Shown here piece by piece: positions 24,951 to 33,960 of a DNA stretch of 64,000 bases. Made by a program: the position numbers and the translations under genes. This DNA comes from Paraburkholderia bryophila (GTDB taxonomy: Bacteria > Pseudomonadota > Gammaproteobacteria > Burkholderiales > Burkholderiaceae), in NCBI RefSeq assembly GCF_013409255.1, contig NZ_JACCAS010000002.1:2594001-2658000 (forward strand), given 5' to 3'. Within the stretch, counting starts at the first letter, position 1, and every line of letters starts with the position of its first letter. The notes under the pieces are model-generated. The model searched no databases. It was not told the DNA's origin and saw nothing but the letters and a program-made list of their open reading frames with translations.

Positions 24951-27290
24951 TCAATACGTGTGGCCCAGCTGGAAATAGAAGTTGCTGCGGCCACCCGGCG
25001 CGAACGCGACGCCCAGATAGATCGGTCCGAACGAACTGGTCAGCGCGGTGAAAAACGTCACGCTGCGTTTCAGCGATCCGCTGCCGAAATCGGAGTCGCG
25101 ATTCCACACGTTGCCGGCTTCGACGCTGAATCCCGCAAACAGGCCGCGAATCGGCGACGCATTGAAGGTGGCGAGCTGGTTCATGTACGTGACCTGGGCG
25201 TACGCCATCGAGTTGCCGGATAGCTGATCGGCGGCATAGGCCGACAGATGCTGGAAGCCGCCCAACGTGAAGCCGAACGGATTGGTCAGATTGGTGCCGC
25301 CGAAATCGTTGCCCGCCTCGATACTCGCGTTGATGCTGTGGCGTCCATAGCTCGCCGCGACGATGGTCTTGCCGTACACCTCGGTGAAACTGTTGTCGCC
25401 CGCGAACAGCGAGCGCTCGGCGCGCAATTCGCCGAAATAGCCCTTGCGCGCGAACAGCGGATCGTCGAGCTGATCGATCACGAGGCGCGCGCGTACGCTG
25501 AGCTGCCGGCCGTAGATGTCGGGGAACAACAGCGGTGAATTGGACACGCTGTCGTCGAGCGGCAGATTGTATTCAGGCGTGGCATACCCGTGCGCGTACG
25601 CGATGCCGACCCGGAAGTCGCCCAGACGCGCGAGCGGCAGACCGAAATCGAGACCCGCGCGCTCGGTTTGCAAGCGGTATTGCGTGACCTTGACATTGCC
25701 CGGGTCGTCGTAGAGGTTCGCGTAGCGGCGTTGGAACTCCAGATACGGCGCGACGTAGTAGCCGAACGAACTCGATAGCGGCTGCCGCAGCTCCGCGTGA
25801 AAGTTGAGCAGATCGCTGCCGAGGGTGGTGTCCACGCGTCCTTCGAGTCCGGACTCCGTCAGCCATGGACGGCGATAACCCAGATGCAGCCGGAAGCCGC
25901 CTTCGTCCGTCGAACTGCTCGACAGGCCCAGCCCGAACAGCAGGAAATTCGGCCCCCACATTTTCTCGTGCGCGTTGACCACGAGGGTGTGCTGGTCGCC
26001 GTCGTCGATGAGTTGCTGGCTCACGCTGTCGAAGTCGCCGGCGGTGGTGAGCGCGAGCAGATTCTTGTTGAGCGCGACGGGATCGTAGACGTCGCCGGGT
26101 TTGACGTGCAGCGCGTTGCGAATGCGTGACTGCGGCACCGTGCCGCGCGAGTCGATCTCGATCTGCGTGATCCGCACCGGGTGCACGACGGGCGTGCCAT
26201 GGCGGGCGCGCCACGCGGCGTAGTCGGCCGGCGACAGCGCGAGGTGCTGGAGCTGCGGCAGCACCGCGCGCGTGGCGGCGGCGCCTGCCGCGATCGCCTG
26301 GCTCGCGTTGGCGAAATCGGTGAAGCTCAGCGAACCCAGCGCCGGCTGGATCAACACGTCTTCAGGTTGCAACTGCTCGCGCTGCCGTGCGACGTTCTGG
26401 TGAATCAGAATGCCGATCATCTGCTGCATCACGTCGGCGGGCGACGCCAGTGCGTCGAGCGGCCGCAGCGGCGAGCCGATGTCGACCGCGATCACCACAT
26501 TGGCGCCCATGTCGCGCGCCGTTTCGATCGGCAGATTACTGACGATGCCGCCGTCCACCAGCGTGCGTCCGTCGATATCGGCGGGGGCGAACAGACCGGG
26601 CAGCGCCATGCTGGCGCGAATCGCCTGCGGCAGCGAACCGTGGTCGAGCACGACTTTTTCGCCGGTGCGCAGGTCGGTGGCGATCGCGCGATAGGGGATC
26701 GGCAGGCGGTCGAACGAGACATTGCCCGGCACCGCCGAGGTCCAGTCCTGCAACAGCGCCTGCAACCGGTTGCCCTGCACGAGCCCGACCGGCAGCCGGA
26801 ATCCGTTCGCGCCGTAGCCGAGCGCGAGGCTGTTCACATACAGCCGCTCGTCTTCGCGACGCGATTGCGGGAGATCGGCGCGGTCGGTGACGTCGAACGC
26901 GATGTCCGCGAGGTTGATGCCCGCGAGGCGGTTTTGCATGTCCTGCGCGGTCATCCCGCTCGCGTACAGGCCGCCGACCACTGAGCCCATACTGGTCGCG
27001 GCGATGCAGTCGACCGGAATGCGATTTTCTTCCAGCACCTTCAGCACGCCGAGGTGCGCGTAGCCGCGTGCGCCGCCGCCGGACAGCACGAGTCCGACGG
27101 ACTGACGGCCCGGCGGCCCGGCTTCGGCCTGGCAGGCGGAGTCGGCGGCCTGCGCGCGCTGGCTGAAAGCGGCGATCCCGCACGCCAGCAACACGGCGGC
27201 AGTGCAGCGTAAATGAAGAGCGATAGGCCAGTGACGCGTGTCAGGCGCTGCTTGTGGTCGTCGTCGGTGGCTGGCCAACACTCGGTTCAT
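24951..27290 (-). CDS. Patatin-like phospholipase with POTRA and outer-membrane barrel (PlpD-type, type Vd autotransporter)
   Basis: 779 residues. A signal peptide (residues 1-49) precedes a patatin domain: oxyanion loop GGGARGYAHLG, nucleophile Ser100 in ATSMGS, and catalytic Asp in LVDGGIVSNLP. A POTRA domain (about 375-440) and a BamA/TamA-like 16-strand barrel ending in FYFQLGHTY follow. Such proteins carry a lipase across the outer membrane through their own barrel. The first Gly of the usual GxSxG elbow is Ala98. The product may be surface-exposed or released. Confidence 0.92.
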   Translation of the reverse strand: MNRVLASHRRRPQAAPDTRHWPIALHLRCTAAVLLACGIAAFSQRAQAADSACQAEAGPPGRQSVGLVLSGGGARGYAHLGVLKVLEENRIPVDCIAATSMGSVVGGLYASGMTAQDMQNRLAGINLADIAFDVTDRADLPQSRREDERLYVNSLALGYGANGFRLPVGLVQGNRLQALLQDWTSAVPGNVSFDRLPIPYRAIATDLRTGEKVVLDHGSLPQAIRASMALPGLFAPADIDGRTLVDGGIVSNLPIETARDMGANVVIAVDIGSPLRPLDALASPADVMQQMIGILIHQNVARQREQLQPEDVLIQPALGSLSFTDFANASQAIAAGAAATRAVLPQLQHLALSPADYAAWRARHGTPVVHPVRITQIEIDSRGTVPQSRIRNALHVKPGDVYDPVALNKNLLALTTAGDFDSVSQQLIDDGDQHTLVVNAHEKMWGPNFLLFGLGLSSSSTDEGGFRLHLGYRRPWLTESGLEGRVDTTLGSDLLNFHAELRQPLSSSFGYYVAPYLEFQRRYANLYDDPGNVKVTQYRLQTERAGLDFGLPLARLGDFRVGIAYAHGYATPEYNLPLDDSVSNSPLLFPDIYGRQLSVRARLVIDQLDDPLFARKGYFGELRAERSLFAGDNSFTEVYGKTIVAASYGRHSINASIEAGNDFGGTNLTNPFGFTLGGFQHLSAYAADQLSGNSMAYAQVTYMNQLATFNASPIRGLFAGFSVEAGNVWNRDSDFGSGSLKRSVTFFTALTSSFGPIYLGVAFAPGGRSNFYFQLGHTY

Positions 27291-27744
27291 CTAGTTCGGG
27301 ATGGAGAGAAAACCGAGAGATTACATGGTTTTGCATCGGTAAAAACAGCGTATTTCGTGTAAGCGGGCGTTTACGGGAAAACGTAAGGTTGGCGCGGCCG
27401 ATGCCGGCAATGGCGACTCGCTATTTGCGCGAATAGCGCTCACACCGCGAGGTTGAGCGTGGGGTTGGCGTGGGGTTTTGCGCGGCGGTGCAGGGCGCGG
27501 CGACGTCGGGCGGCGCGACTATCGCCGGGTACGCTCCAACAATCGCCCATCGCACCGTGGCGATCTATGTCGGGATATGTCACGACCTCGGCGAAACGAC
27601 CGCCAACCCTTGTCGCACGGGCTTCTTCCTCGGTGAAACAGGGCGACATATGTTCCTTGCTGATTAACCCCGGCCATCCTTCTATAGTCCGTTCGTCGCC
27701 ACGCCGAAGTGACCGCAGTGGCCCGAATCCCAGAAGGACATACC
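27291..27744. other. Gene-free control region between the patatin gene and the repeat protein
   Basis: 454 bp separating two divergent genes. No frame in it looks coding. CGCTATT and AATAGCG (27419-27438) form a hairpin around TGCGCG. The ribosome site AGAAGGA lies just before the GTG at 27745. Promoters for both flanking genes are expected here, but I found no box pair I would name. Confidence 0.5.
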
Positions 27745-28755
27745 GTGAAAACCCGTTCATTTACCACCCCCGCCACTGCCGCCTGCGTTGTCTCAGCCAC
27801 ATCGCTTTCCTCCCCTCGCCATGCGCTGCGCAAGCTGGTGCTCAGCGCCACCGTCGCCGTGCTCGCGTTCGGCAGCGCGTCGGCGTTCGCGTGGTCGCAG
27901 CACGGCACCGCTTACACCTCGCGCGGCACCTATAACGGCGCGCGTTACGGTTCGTGCGGCGGCGGCAGTTGCTCGCATGCGGGCGGCGTCGTCGGTCCGT
28001 ATGGCGGTCTGGCCACCAACACCGGCACGGTGACGCGTAATGCGCCGGGGCAATTCTCGAACTCGGGCACCGCGACCGGGCGCTACGGCAACTCGGTCCA
28101 GCATGCCGGCGACACCAGTTGCGCCGGCGGCACCTGTGCGCATACCGGTTCCCTGACCGGGCCGGACGGTAAGACCGCCACCACGTCCGGCGCGGTGACG
28201 AAGACCGCGCCGGGTCAGTATTCGTCGTCCGGCTCGGTCACGGGGGCGAACGGCAACACGGTCGACCATTCGGCGTCGACGAATTGCGCCGGCGCGACGT
28301 GTTCGCGTTCAGGCACGGTGACGGGTGCGGACGGTGGCACGGTCAACCACGCCGGCACGGCCACGCGGGTTGCGCCGGGCGTCGTGACGACGTCGACGAG
28401 CGTCACCGGCACGCATGGCAATACGGTGACGTCGAGCGGAGCGGTGGTCGCGACGGGCGGTGTGGTCACGACGGGTGGCGCCACGGTCGTTGTTGCGCCC
28501 AAGCCGGTGGTAGTGGTTGCGCCGCCGGTGGTTTATGCGCCGCCGCCTCCCGTGGTTTACGTGCCGCCCAAGGCGGTGGTCGTGGCGCCCCCGGTGGTCT
28601 ATGCGCCGCCGCCGGTCGTCTACGTGCCGCCGCCCCGGCCGCCGGTCGTTTATGTCGCGCCGCGTGCCGTGTATGTCGCGCCGGCGCCGCGCCCGGTCGT
28701 GTGGGTGCCGGGGCACTGGATCGGCAATGTCTGGGTGCCGGCGCACTGGTCGTGA
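27745..28755 (+). CDS. Exported repeat protein: three 55-residue CxxxxC repeats, Pro/Val stalk, WVPGHW end
   Basis: 336 residues from the GTG at 27745 (ribosome site AGAAGGA). A long signal sequence (KLVLSATVAVLAFGSASAFA) is followed by three consecutive repeats of exactly 55 residues, each starting with a CxxxxC motif (SCGGGSC, SCAGGTC, NCAGATC) and containing APG near position 31. A stalk of PPVVYAPP/VVYVPP units and a C-terminal WVPGHW...WVPAHW motif, seen in other exported Burkholderia proteins, complete it. One disulfide per repeat is likely. I know no function; an envelope or surface filament is possible. Confidence 0.8.
   Translation: MKTRSFTTPATAACVVSATSLSSPRHALRKLVLSATVAVLAFGSASAFAWSQHGTAYTSRGTYNGARYGSCGGGSCSHAGGVVGPYGGLATNTGTVTRNAPGQFSNSGTATGRYGNSVQHAGDTSCAGGTCAHTGSLTGPDGKTATTSGAVTKTAPGQYSSSGSVTGANGNTVDHSASTNCAGATCSRSGTVTGADGGTVNHAGTATRVAPGVVTTSTSVTGTHGNTVTSSGAVVATGGVVTTGGATVVVAPKPVVVVAPPVVYAPPPPVVYVPPKAVVVAPPVVYAPPPVVYVPPPRPPVVYVAPRAVYVAPAPRPVVWVPGHWIGNVWVPAHWS
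27952..28446 (+). repeat. Three tandem 165-bp coding repeats
   Basis: Units start at 27952, 28117 and 28282, each 165 bp, in the exported repeat protein. Units one and two are most alike and unit three has diverged most after its middle. There is no insertion or deletion between units, so length is conserved while sequence drifts. Confidence 0.85.
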
Positions 28756-29102
28756 TGAGGCCGGTCATGCGAGTCAGAATCCACGCCCGTCGCAAAGCCG
28801 GTGCATTGGCAACGATCCTCATCGCGGCGAGCCTCGCGCTCGCAACGAGCCGCTACGTGGCAGCCCGCGCCGATACCCCCCGCGAGCAGCGGGAGACAGA
28901 AACATCGCAGGATTGTTCGGCGCGCTACGCCGCGTTGCTCGATCTTGCCGAACTCGCCAGACGTGACGGCAAATCGTCCGAGGTCGTGGTACGCGGCTTG
29001 AGCGACCGCGCGGGCGCGATGAGCGCATGTCTGCCGAGCGTCCGCACCAACCCGCCAGGCCGCCGCGCCGACGCCACAAAGAAAAGCGCTCCCGATTCCT
29101 GA
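28755..29102 (+). CDS. Small exported protein of unknown function
   Basis: 115 residues; its ATG overlaps the stop of the repeat protein (TGATG), which implies coupling. Another ATG lies four codons in. Basic N terminus then a membrane or signal segment (AGALATILIAASLALA). The mature part has two cysteines (QDCSARYAALLDLAELARR and MSACLPS) bracketing a helix, and a basic Pro-rich end. No family recognised. Translational coupling suggests it assists the repeat protein. Confidence 0.65.
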   Translation: MRPVMRVRIHARRKAGALATILIAASLALATSRYVAARADTPREQRETETSQDCSARYAALLDLAELARRDGKSSEVVVRGLSDRAGAMSACLPSVRTNPPGRRADATKKSAPDS

Positions 29103-29119
29103 CGGAACCCGGAGCGCTT
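29084..29119. terminator. Hairpin at the end of the repeat-protein operon
   Basis: AAGCGCTCC and GGAGCGCTT form a 9-bp stem, with an inner TTCC/GGAA stem around TGAC, overlapping the stop codon at 29100-29102. No T-run follows. It could serve both this operon and the convergent EF-hand gene. Confidence 0.55.
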
Positions 29120-29165
29120 GCAGTACCGCTACCGCTACTTCTACCGCCAGAGATAAGCCCCTGGC

Positions 29166-29558
29166 TTAACGTCCCTGCTGCTGCAGATACTGCTTCACGT
29201 CGCTCAGCGTCACGCTGCCTTTATGGCTGCTGTCGATCTGATCGAAGTGCTTGGCGACAAAACCCAGCCCTTGGGTTTGCGCCTGCGTCTTCGTGACTGC
29301 CGCGCCATTGCTCAGCGCCGAGTTGGCCCCGAGGCGCGCTTCGAGTCGCTGCTGGGCTTCTTGCTGCAGCGCGGTCCCGGTCGACGGCGCGACCGGCGCC
29401 GCGCGATTCTGCGGAAAGAACGGACCGTCGACGCCACGCGCGCCGCTCGGCGGCGTCGCGGGCGCCACCGCTTGCGGCGGTAACGCATGCGCACTGCCGA
29501 TCAAGCCGGCGATCGCGAGCAACGGAGAGAGACGTCGCAACTGAGTGAAAAGAGACAT
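29166..29558 (-). CDS. Exported EF-hand-like protein
   Basis: 130 residues. Signal peptide (MSLFTQLRRLSPLLAIAGLIGSAHA), a Pro/Ala-rich linker, a helical middle with GTALQQEAQQRLEARLG, and a C-terminal EF-hand-like helix-loop-helix: HFDQIDSSHKGSVTLSDVKQYL, with Asp, Asp, Ser, Lys, Ser/Thr and Asp at the usual loop positions. It is probably a periplasmic calcium-binding protein. It converges on the repeat-protein operon. Confidence 0.78.
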   Translation of the reverse strand: MSLFTQLRRLSPLLAIAGLIGSAHALPPQAVAPATPPSGARGVDGPFFPQNRAAPVAPSTGTALQQEAQQRLEARLGANSALSNGAAVTKTQAQTQGLGFVAKHFDQIDSSHKGSVTLSDVKQYLQQQGR

Positions 29559-29616
29559 GATGACTCACCTGAATTGAGTAATAGGGTATCGCGAACCGCG
29601 CATATCGTCAGGCCGC

Positions 29617-31458
29617 TCAAGGCGACGGCAGTTGCGTGGAAGCGGTGGCGGTGGCGGTCGGCTCGCTGGCGGCACTTTCGTCGCGCCACGGGGCCGGCAG
29701 CGTCCACAGCGCGAGCGCGTCGGGCATCGGCGTGCCGCGGTAGAAGCGCACCAGATCGCGCTTCATCGCCGGACGGGCGGTGTCGTCCAGATAAATCATG
29801 TGGCCGCCCGGGAAGAAGTTGACCTGCAAGTCCGGATTGATGCCCGGCACAGTCTGCAGTCGCGCCAACTGTTTCTCGGTATTGAAGAACGGTGTGGCCA
29901 GATCGTGGAAGCCGTTTTCCGACAACACCTTCAGCTTCGGATTGAGCGTCAGCGCGCCGAGCAGATCGGGGATCGTGTCGGGCATCGCCTGGCCGTCGTG
30001 CGAGAAATTCCACACCTGGATGATGGCGTCGTTCAGCGGCATATAGGTCGCGTTCGGCGCTGTGTAGCCGAGGTAGTCCGGCATCTGGGTCGCCAGCGCG
30101 TTGGTGAACGGCTGCGAGATCAGAATGTCGGACGGGTCGCCGTCGCTCGCCAGACGCGGATCCGAGTTCGGCAACGACACGCGTCCGTCATAGCGGCCAA
30201 TCGTCGTGCCGGGCAGCAGGCTCGTCGAGAAGCTGTTGACGCTGAAGTAGCCTTGCAGCGCCTGCGTCGTCAAACCGGACGGAATGGTCCAGCCCTGCAC
30301 CGTCTTGTCGTTCGGCACCACGGGCTTGCCGAGCGCGTTCGGTATGCCCAGCTGACTGAGCACCCACGTCTGCGAGTAGCGCCTGAGCTTGCTGTACTCG
30401 GCGGTGACGAACAGGCTGGTTTGCAGCGCGTAAAGACCCGGATTGAGCGGCGCCGGCGACGCCTGGTTGTAGTACGCCGCAACCGCCGCGTAGCCCGGGA
30501 AATAGCCCGCCAGCGTATCCGTATCCAACGCGAGCGCGCTGGTCGAATTGGTGATGGCGACGGCTTCGATCGCATCCGCGAAATAGTTGAGAATCGCGGA
30601 CTGCAGCACGATACCGGTCAGATGCACGCCCGACGATTCCAGCGCGAGCGCCAGCATGTCGGTCCGCGGCGTCCCATACGATTCGCCGTACAGATAGAGC
30701 GGCGAGGTGCTGCGATTGTTGACCGTCAGATAGCGCTGAATGAAGTCGCGCATGATGTCGACGTCGGCGTCGGTCGTCCAGTACTTCTGGTTCGTATTCG
30801 GCAACACCGCTTCGGAGAGGCCGGTGCCCGGCGGGTCGATGAAGACCATGTCCGTCGTGTCGATCAGGCTGTCCTTGTTATCGACGAGCGGGTAGTTCGG
30901 CCAGTTGCCGAACACCGGGTCGGGCGTCGACACGCGCGTCGGCGCGAACGAGCCGAGCCGCAACCAGATCGACGACGAACCCGGGCCGCCGTTGTAGACG
31001 AACGTGACCGGGCGCGGCGCGCCGTTCGTGCTCGGCGCGGTGTAGGCCACGTAGGACATCGAGGCTTCGGGGTTGCCGTTCGCGTCGGCGGCCGTCAGGT
31101 GGCCGGTGGTCGTCGTGTAGTTGACCGGCGCCTTGCCCTGGGTCCACTGGTAATGCATCACCGCGGCCTTTTCGGACACCTGCGAGGGCGTGAGACCGTC
31201 CGTGGCGTTCAACGAATAGGCGACCGGATCGATATAGGTCTGATTGGCCGACGACGCTTGCGACTGCGCGGCAGCCTTGGCATTGAGCTGCTGGCTTGCG
31301 GGGGTTTGCTGCATGCTGACCGCCGCGCCGTTCGACGAACTGCCGTCGCCGCCGCCGCAGCCGCCGAGAAGCGTGATCGCAACCGCTAAAGTCCCTATGG
31401 CCGGCAGCTTGCGCTGGCGTAGAGGGGAGTTGCCTCTAAGACGCTCGTGTCGTTTCAT
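29617..31458 (-). CDS. Secreted S10-family serine carboxypeptidase-like lipoprotein
   Basis: 613 residues. Lipoprotein signal with lipobox LLGGC near residue 34. The S10 motifs are present: YNGGPGSSSIW (oxyanion/substrate region), nucleophile in YGESYGTPR, the Asp in FHDLATPF, and the His in GGHMIYLDD. It should remove C-terminal residues from peptides at low pH outside the cytoplasm. S10 enzymes are common in Burkholderiaceae. The gene stands alone with an AT-rich upstream region. Confidence 0.9.
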   Translation of the reverse strand: MKRHERLRGNSPLRQRKLPAIGTLAVAITLLGGCGGGDGSSSNGAAVSMQQTPASQQLNAKAAAQSQASSANQTYIDPVAYSLNATDGLTPSQVSEKAAVMHYQWTQGKAPVNYTTTTGHLTAADANGNPEASMSYVAYTAPSTNGAPRPVTFVYNGGPGSSSIWLRLGSFAPTRVSTPDPVFGNWPNYPLVDNKDSLIDTTDMVFIDPPGTGLSEAVLPNTNQKYWTTDADVDIMRDFIQRYLTVNNRSTSPLYLYGESYGTPRTDMLALALESSGVHLTGIVLQSAILNYFADAIEAVAITNSTSALALDTDTLAGYFPGYAAVAAYYNQASPAPLNPGLYALQTSLFVTAEYSKLRRYSQTWVLSQLGIPNALGKPVVPNDKTVQGWTIPSGLTTQALQGYFSVNSFSTSLLPGTTIGRYDGRVSLPNSDPRLASDGDPSDILISQPFTNALATQMPDYLGYTAPNATYMPLNDAIIQVWNFSHDGQAMPDTIPDLLGALTLNPKLKVLSENGFHDLATPFFNTEKQLARLQTVPGINPDLQVNFFPGGHMIYLDDTARPAMKRDLVRFYRGTPMPDALALWTLPAPWRDESAASEPTATATASTQLPSP

Positions 31459-32027
31459 CTCATTCCTTGGTGGATGGGTTCAGCTACCGTTTCACAAAGG
31501 TCTCTTCGCGGATGAATAGGCATTGGATTGGAATTATTTTTAATGCATCGCCGACGTGTAATAGTGAACAACGACAGACTCGAACAGCAACACGCGTCAA
31601 TACCCACGGGCATTAAAAAATGCCCATGCTTATTGAATAAGAATAAATAACGCTATGAATGAAATATGCCGGTTCTTTTCGGGAATTTTTTCCGTGAGTT
31701 CCGTTGGGTAAGAATTCGTAATATCTGTGGCAGAAGAAAAATAGGCGACGCGCTAGGGCCTTGTCAAGCATTTAGCGAAATTACGTAAATCGAATATCGG
31801 CGGCTTGAATTTAAAGGCGGGTAGGGTTTAGGCGGGGTGATTGACTGCGCGGGTTTATTTATTACGACTGTAAATATAATCGTTTGCTAAATGTAATTGT
31901 TAATTGACGCGTTGCGTCAAATCACATTCCATAAAATCGTGCCGGGAATGGAATTGAATACGTAAGCGGGAATCGGCACGAAACCCGGTAACGCATAAAG
32001 CCGTTGTGCGGCATTGCGTTCCACGCT
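31459..32027. other. AT-rich gene-free region upstream of the S10 peptidase
   Basis: 569 bp with many A/T runs (31540-31900), clearly poorer in GC than the rest of the window. No reading frame looks coding. It is the upstream region of the peptidase and the downstream flank of the histidine kinase on the same strand. Long AT-rich leaders like this often bind H-NS-type silencers (MvaT/Bv3F); that is inference. Confidence 0.6.
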
Positions 32028-33245
32028 CTATTGCGGTTCCTCGAGCACCAGCGGAAAGCGGATATTGAACGTGGTGCCCACCCCCTCGCGCGATACGAAA
32101 TCGATCTGCCCATCCAGCACACGGCACAGTTCCTTGACGATCGCGAGGCCGAGACCCGTGCCGGGAATATCGTCGCCCGCGGCGCGTTCGAATTCGTCGA
32201 ACACGCGGTCCGCATCCGCGGGCGCAATGCCTTCGCCGGTATCCGAGACACGGATCGACCAGTGGTCCGCATCGGCCATCGCGAAACTGAATTCGATTTC
32301 GCCGGACTTCGTGTACTTGGTCGCGTTGGACAACAGATTGACCGCGATCTGTTTCAGCTTCAGCCGATTGGATGTGATCGCGGGCAACGCCGGATCGAAG
32401 GCCGTGCGCAGCTTCAGTCCTTTGGCTTCGATCGACGGACGCGAGGCGGCTTCGAGTTCGTCGAAGAGCGCGCGCAGTTCGACCGTTTCGAGCGTGAGCG
32501 GCGCGCCGTCGCCGAGCACGACCGAATACTCGACCATCTGATCGACCAGTTGCTTCATGTCGGCGGCTTGCCGGTTCGCCAGCGTCAACGCGGTCTCGGC
32601 CTTGGCGGGCGCGCGCGAGATCAATTGCAGCGCGATGGAAAACGCGTTCAGAAAGTTGCGCAGATCGTGCACCACGCTGCGGGTGATCTGCATCCGCGAC
32701 TCGTACAGATCGCCCACGAGCCGCTGTTTCAGCGTGAGTTCGTGGTTGGCGCGTTCGAGCCTGCCGGTGTACTCGTCGATCTTGCGGTCGCGTTCGCTGA
32801 CCACCTGCTTGATCGACGTGAGCGTAACCACGCTGAGCGCCTCGGCGATCAGACGTCGCGCGCGGCGTTCGTGGCGGCGCGTGAAGGCGCTGTCGCGTTC
32901 GGCGAATTCGTCCAGCGCGTCGGCAAGCACCTGATGAAACAGATCGAGTTCGCGCACCAGTTCTTCGATCCGGTAACCCTGGCGCCAGCGCACCATGCCG
33001 TGTTTTCTCGCGTCGCTTTCAATGCTCGACTCGACGAGTTCGAGGTCTTCGATGTCGAGCGCGATGCAGAGTCCGTCGAGAATGTCCGGCAGATGGTCGG
33101 CGAGTTGCTGGTAAGTAAGCTTGTCTGCCTCGACGAGTTCGACGTCGCCGAATACGGCTTTCATCCATTGCTCGGTGAAGCGGGTTCGTTCGGTGCGAAC
33201 GAAGTCGGCGAAATTGCGCAGCGGGCTAACGAGGGTTTCGGCCAT
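32028..33245 (-). CDS. Cytosolic sensor histidine kinase with RsbRD-like N-terminal domain
   Basis: 405 residues from the ATG at 33245 (MAETLVSPLR). No membrane segment. The N-terminal ~160 residues are helical and resemble the RsbRD/globin-like sensor domain; a coiled region leads to H-box VVHDLRNFLNAF, N-box NLLSNATKY, and G boxes SDTGEGI and GTGLGLAI. It is divergent from a single-domain response regulator, its likely partner. Confidence 0.88.
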   Translation of the reverse strand: MAETLVSPLRNFADFVRTERTRFTEQWMKAVFGDVELVEADKLTYQQLADHLPDILDGLCIALDIEDLELVESSIESDARKHGMVRWRQGYRIEELVRELDLFHQVLADALDEFAERDSAFTRRHERRARRLIAEALSVVTLTSIKQVVSERDRKIDEYTGRLERANHELTLKQRLVGDLYESRMQITRSVVHDLRNFLNAFSIALQLISRAPAKAETALTLANRQAADMKQLVDQMVEYSVVLGDGAPLTLETVELRALFDELEAASRPSIEAKGLKLRTAFDPALPAITSNRLKLKQIAVNLLSNATKYTKSGEIEFSFAMADADHWSIRVSDTGEGIAPADADRVFDEFERAAGDDIPGTGLGLAIVKELCRVLDGQIDFVSREGVGTTFNIRFPLVLEEPQ

Positions 33246-33519
33246 GGCACGTTTCAGGATGAAGTTTCTACAACCTACAAAGGCTCGAACCACTCCAGAC
33301 GCGTCGAACCGGAAAACGGCGCCCGCGCTCCGCGAGAAAACACGCTGTTGGCTGGAGTGAATGAGAAGCTTGGCCGGCGGGCACCGTGCTTTGCGAAAAC
33401 GCCGAAAGCCCGCCGCCGCGGCCAGTAATCCGCTTCATTATCACCGGAATTGCTGATCGTGGAACAGCCCTTGCGTGACGGTGGATAGATGACAAAGACG
33501 TTCAAACCGGCGACCCCTG

Positions 33520-33891
33520 ATGCATTCAATCCTGTTGGTGGACGACGAGCCGGAAATTCTGGCGGCGTGGCGCCTGATTCTTGAAAACGAAGGTTACGAA
33601 GTCGGTTGCGCGAGCAACGGAGTCGAGGCGGTCGCGCGCGTGGCATTGGCGATGCCCGGCACGCCCGATCTGATCATTACCGACTGGATGATGCCGCTGA
33701 TGGACGGCGCGGAACTCTGCCGCCGCCTGCGCGCGATGCCGGAACTCGCCAACGTGCCGATTCTGGTCCACACGGCCGTGCCGCCGTCTTCCGACGGGCG
33801 CGACAAACACTGGGACGCGTGCCTGAGAAAGCCGGTCGGCGCGGATCTGTTTTTGACCACCGTGGCGCAGCTTTGCAAGCAGCGGCATTGA
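33520..33891 (+). CDS. CheY-like single-domain response regulator
   Basis: 123 residues, receiver domain only: acidic pair in LLVDDEPE, phospho-acceptor in IITDWMMPLMDG, conserved Thr in LVHTA and Lys in LRKPVG. With no output domain it must act by protein contact or in a phosphorelay. It is divergent from the cytosolic histidine kinase across 274 bp and likely partners it. Confidence 0.9.
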   Translation: MHSILLVDDEPEILAAWRLILENEGYEVGCASNGVEAVARVALAMPGTPDLIITDWMMPLMDGAELCRRLRAMPELANVPILVHTAVPPSSDGRDKHWDACLRKPVGADLFLTTVAQLCKQRH

Positions 33892-33960
33892 AGGAACGGG
33901 CCTTGCTGCGGGAGCGGCGGCTTGCCGTTTGTCGCATCGCCCAAGTCTGTTCACGACCAT

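Noticed and set aside
27952..28446. Repeat array considered as CRISPR
   Set aside because: The units are 165 bp coding repeats without short repeats and unique spacers, and no cas genes are nearby.
29632..31389. 585-codon rightward frame over the S10 peptidase
   Set aside because: Antisense shadow; the leftward protein has a complete catalytic triad and lipoprotein signal.
31900..32272. Leftward small frames upstream of 32028
   Set aside because: AT-rich noncoding sequence read through into the end of the histidine-kinase gene in another frame; no ribosome site or family.
32004..33428. 474-codon rightward frame over the histidine kinase
   Set aside because: Antisense shadow with no recognisable domain.
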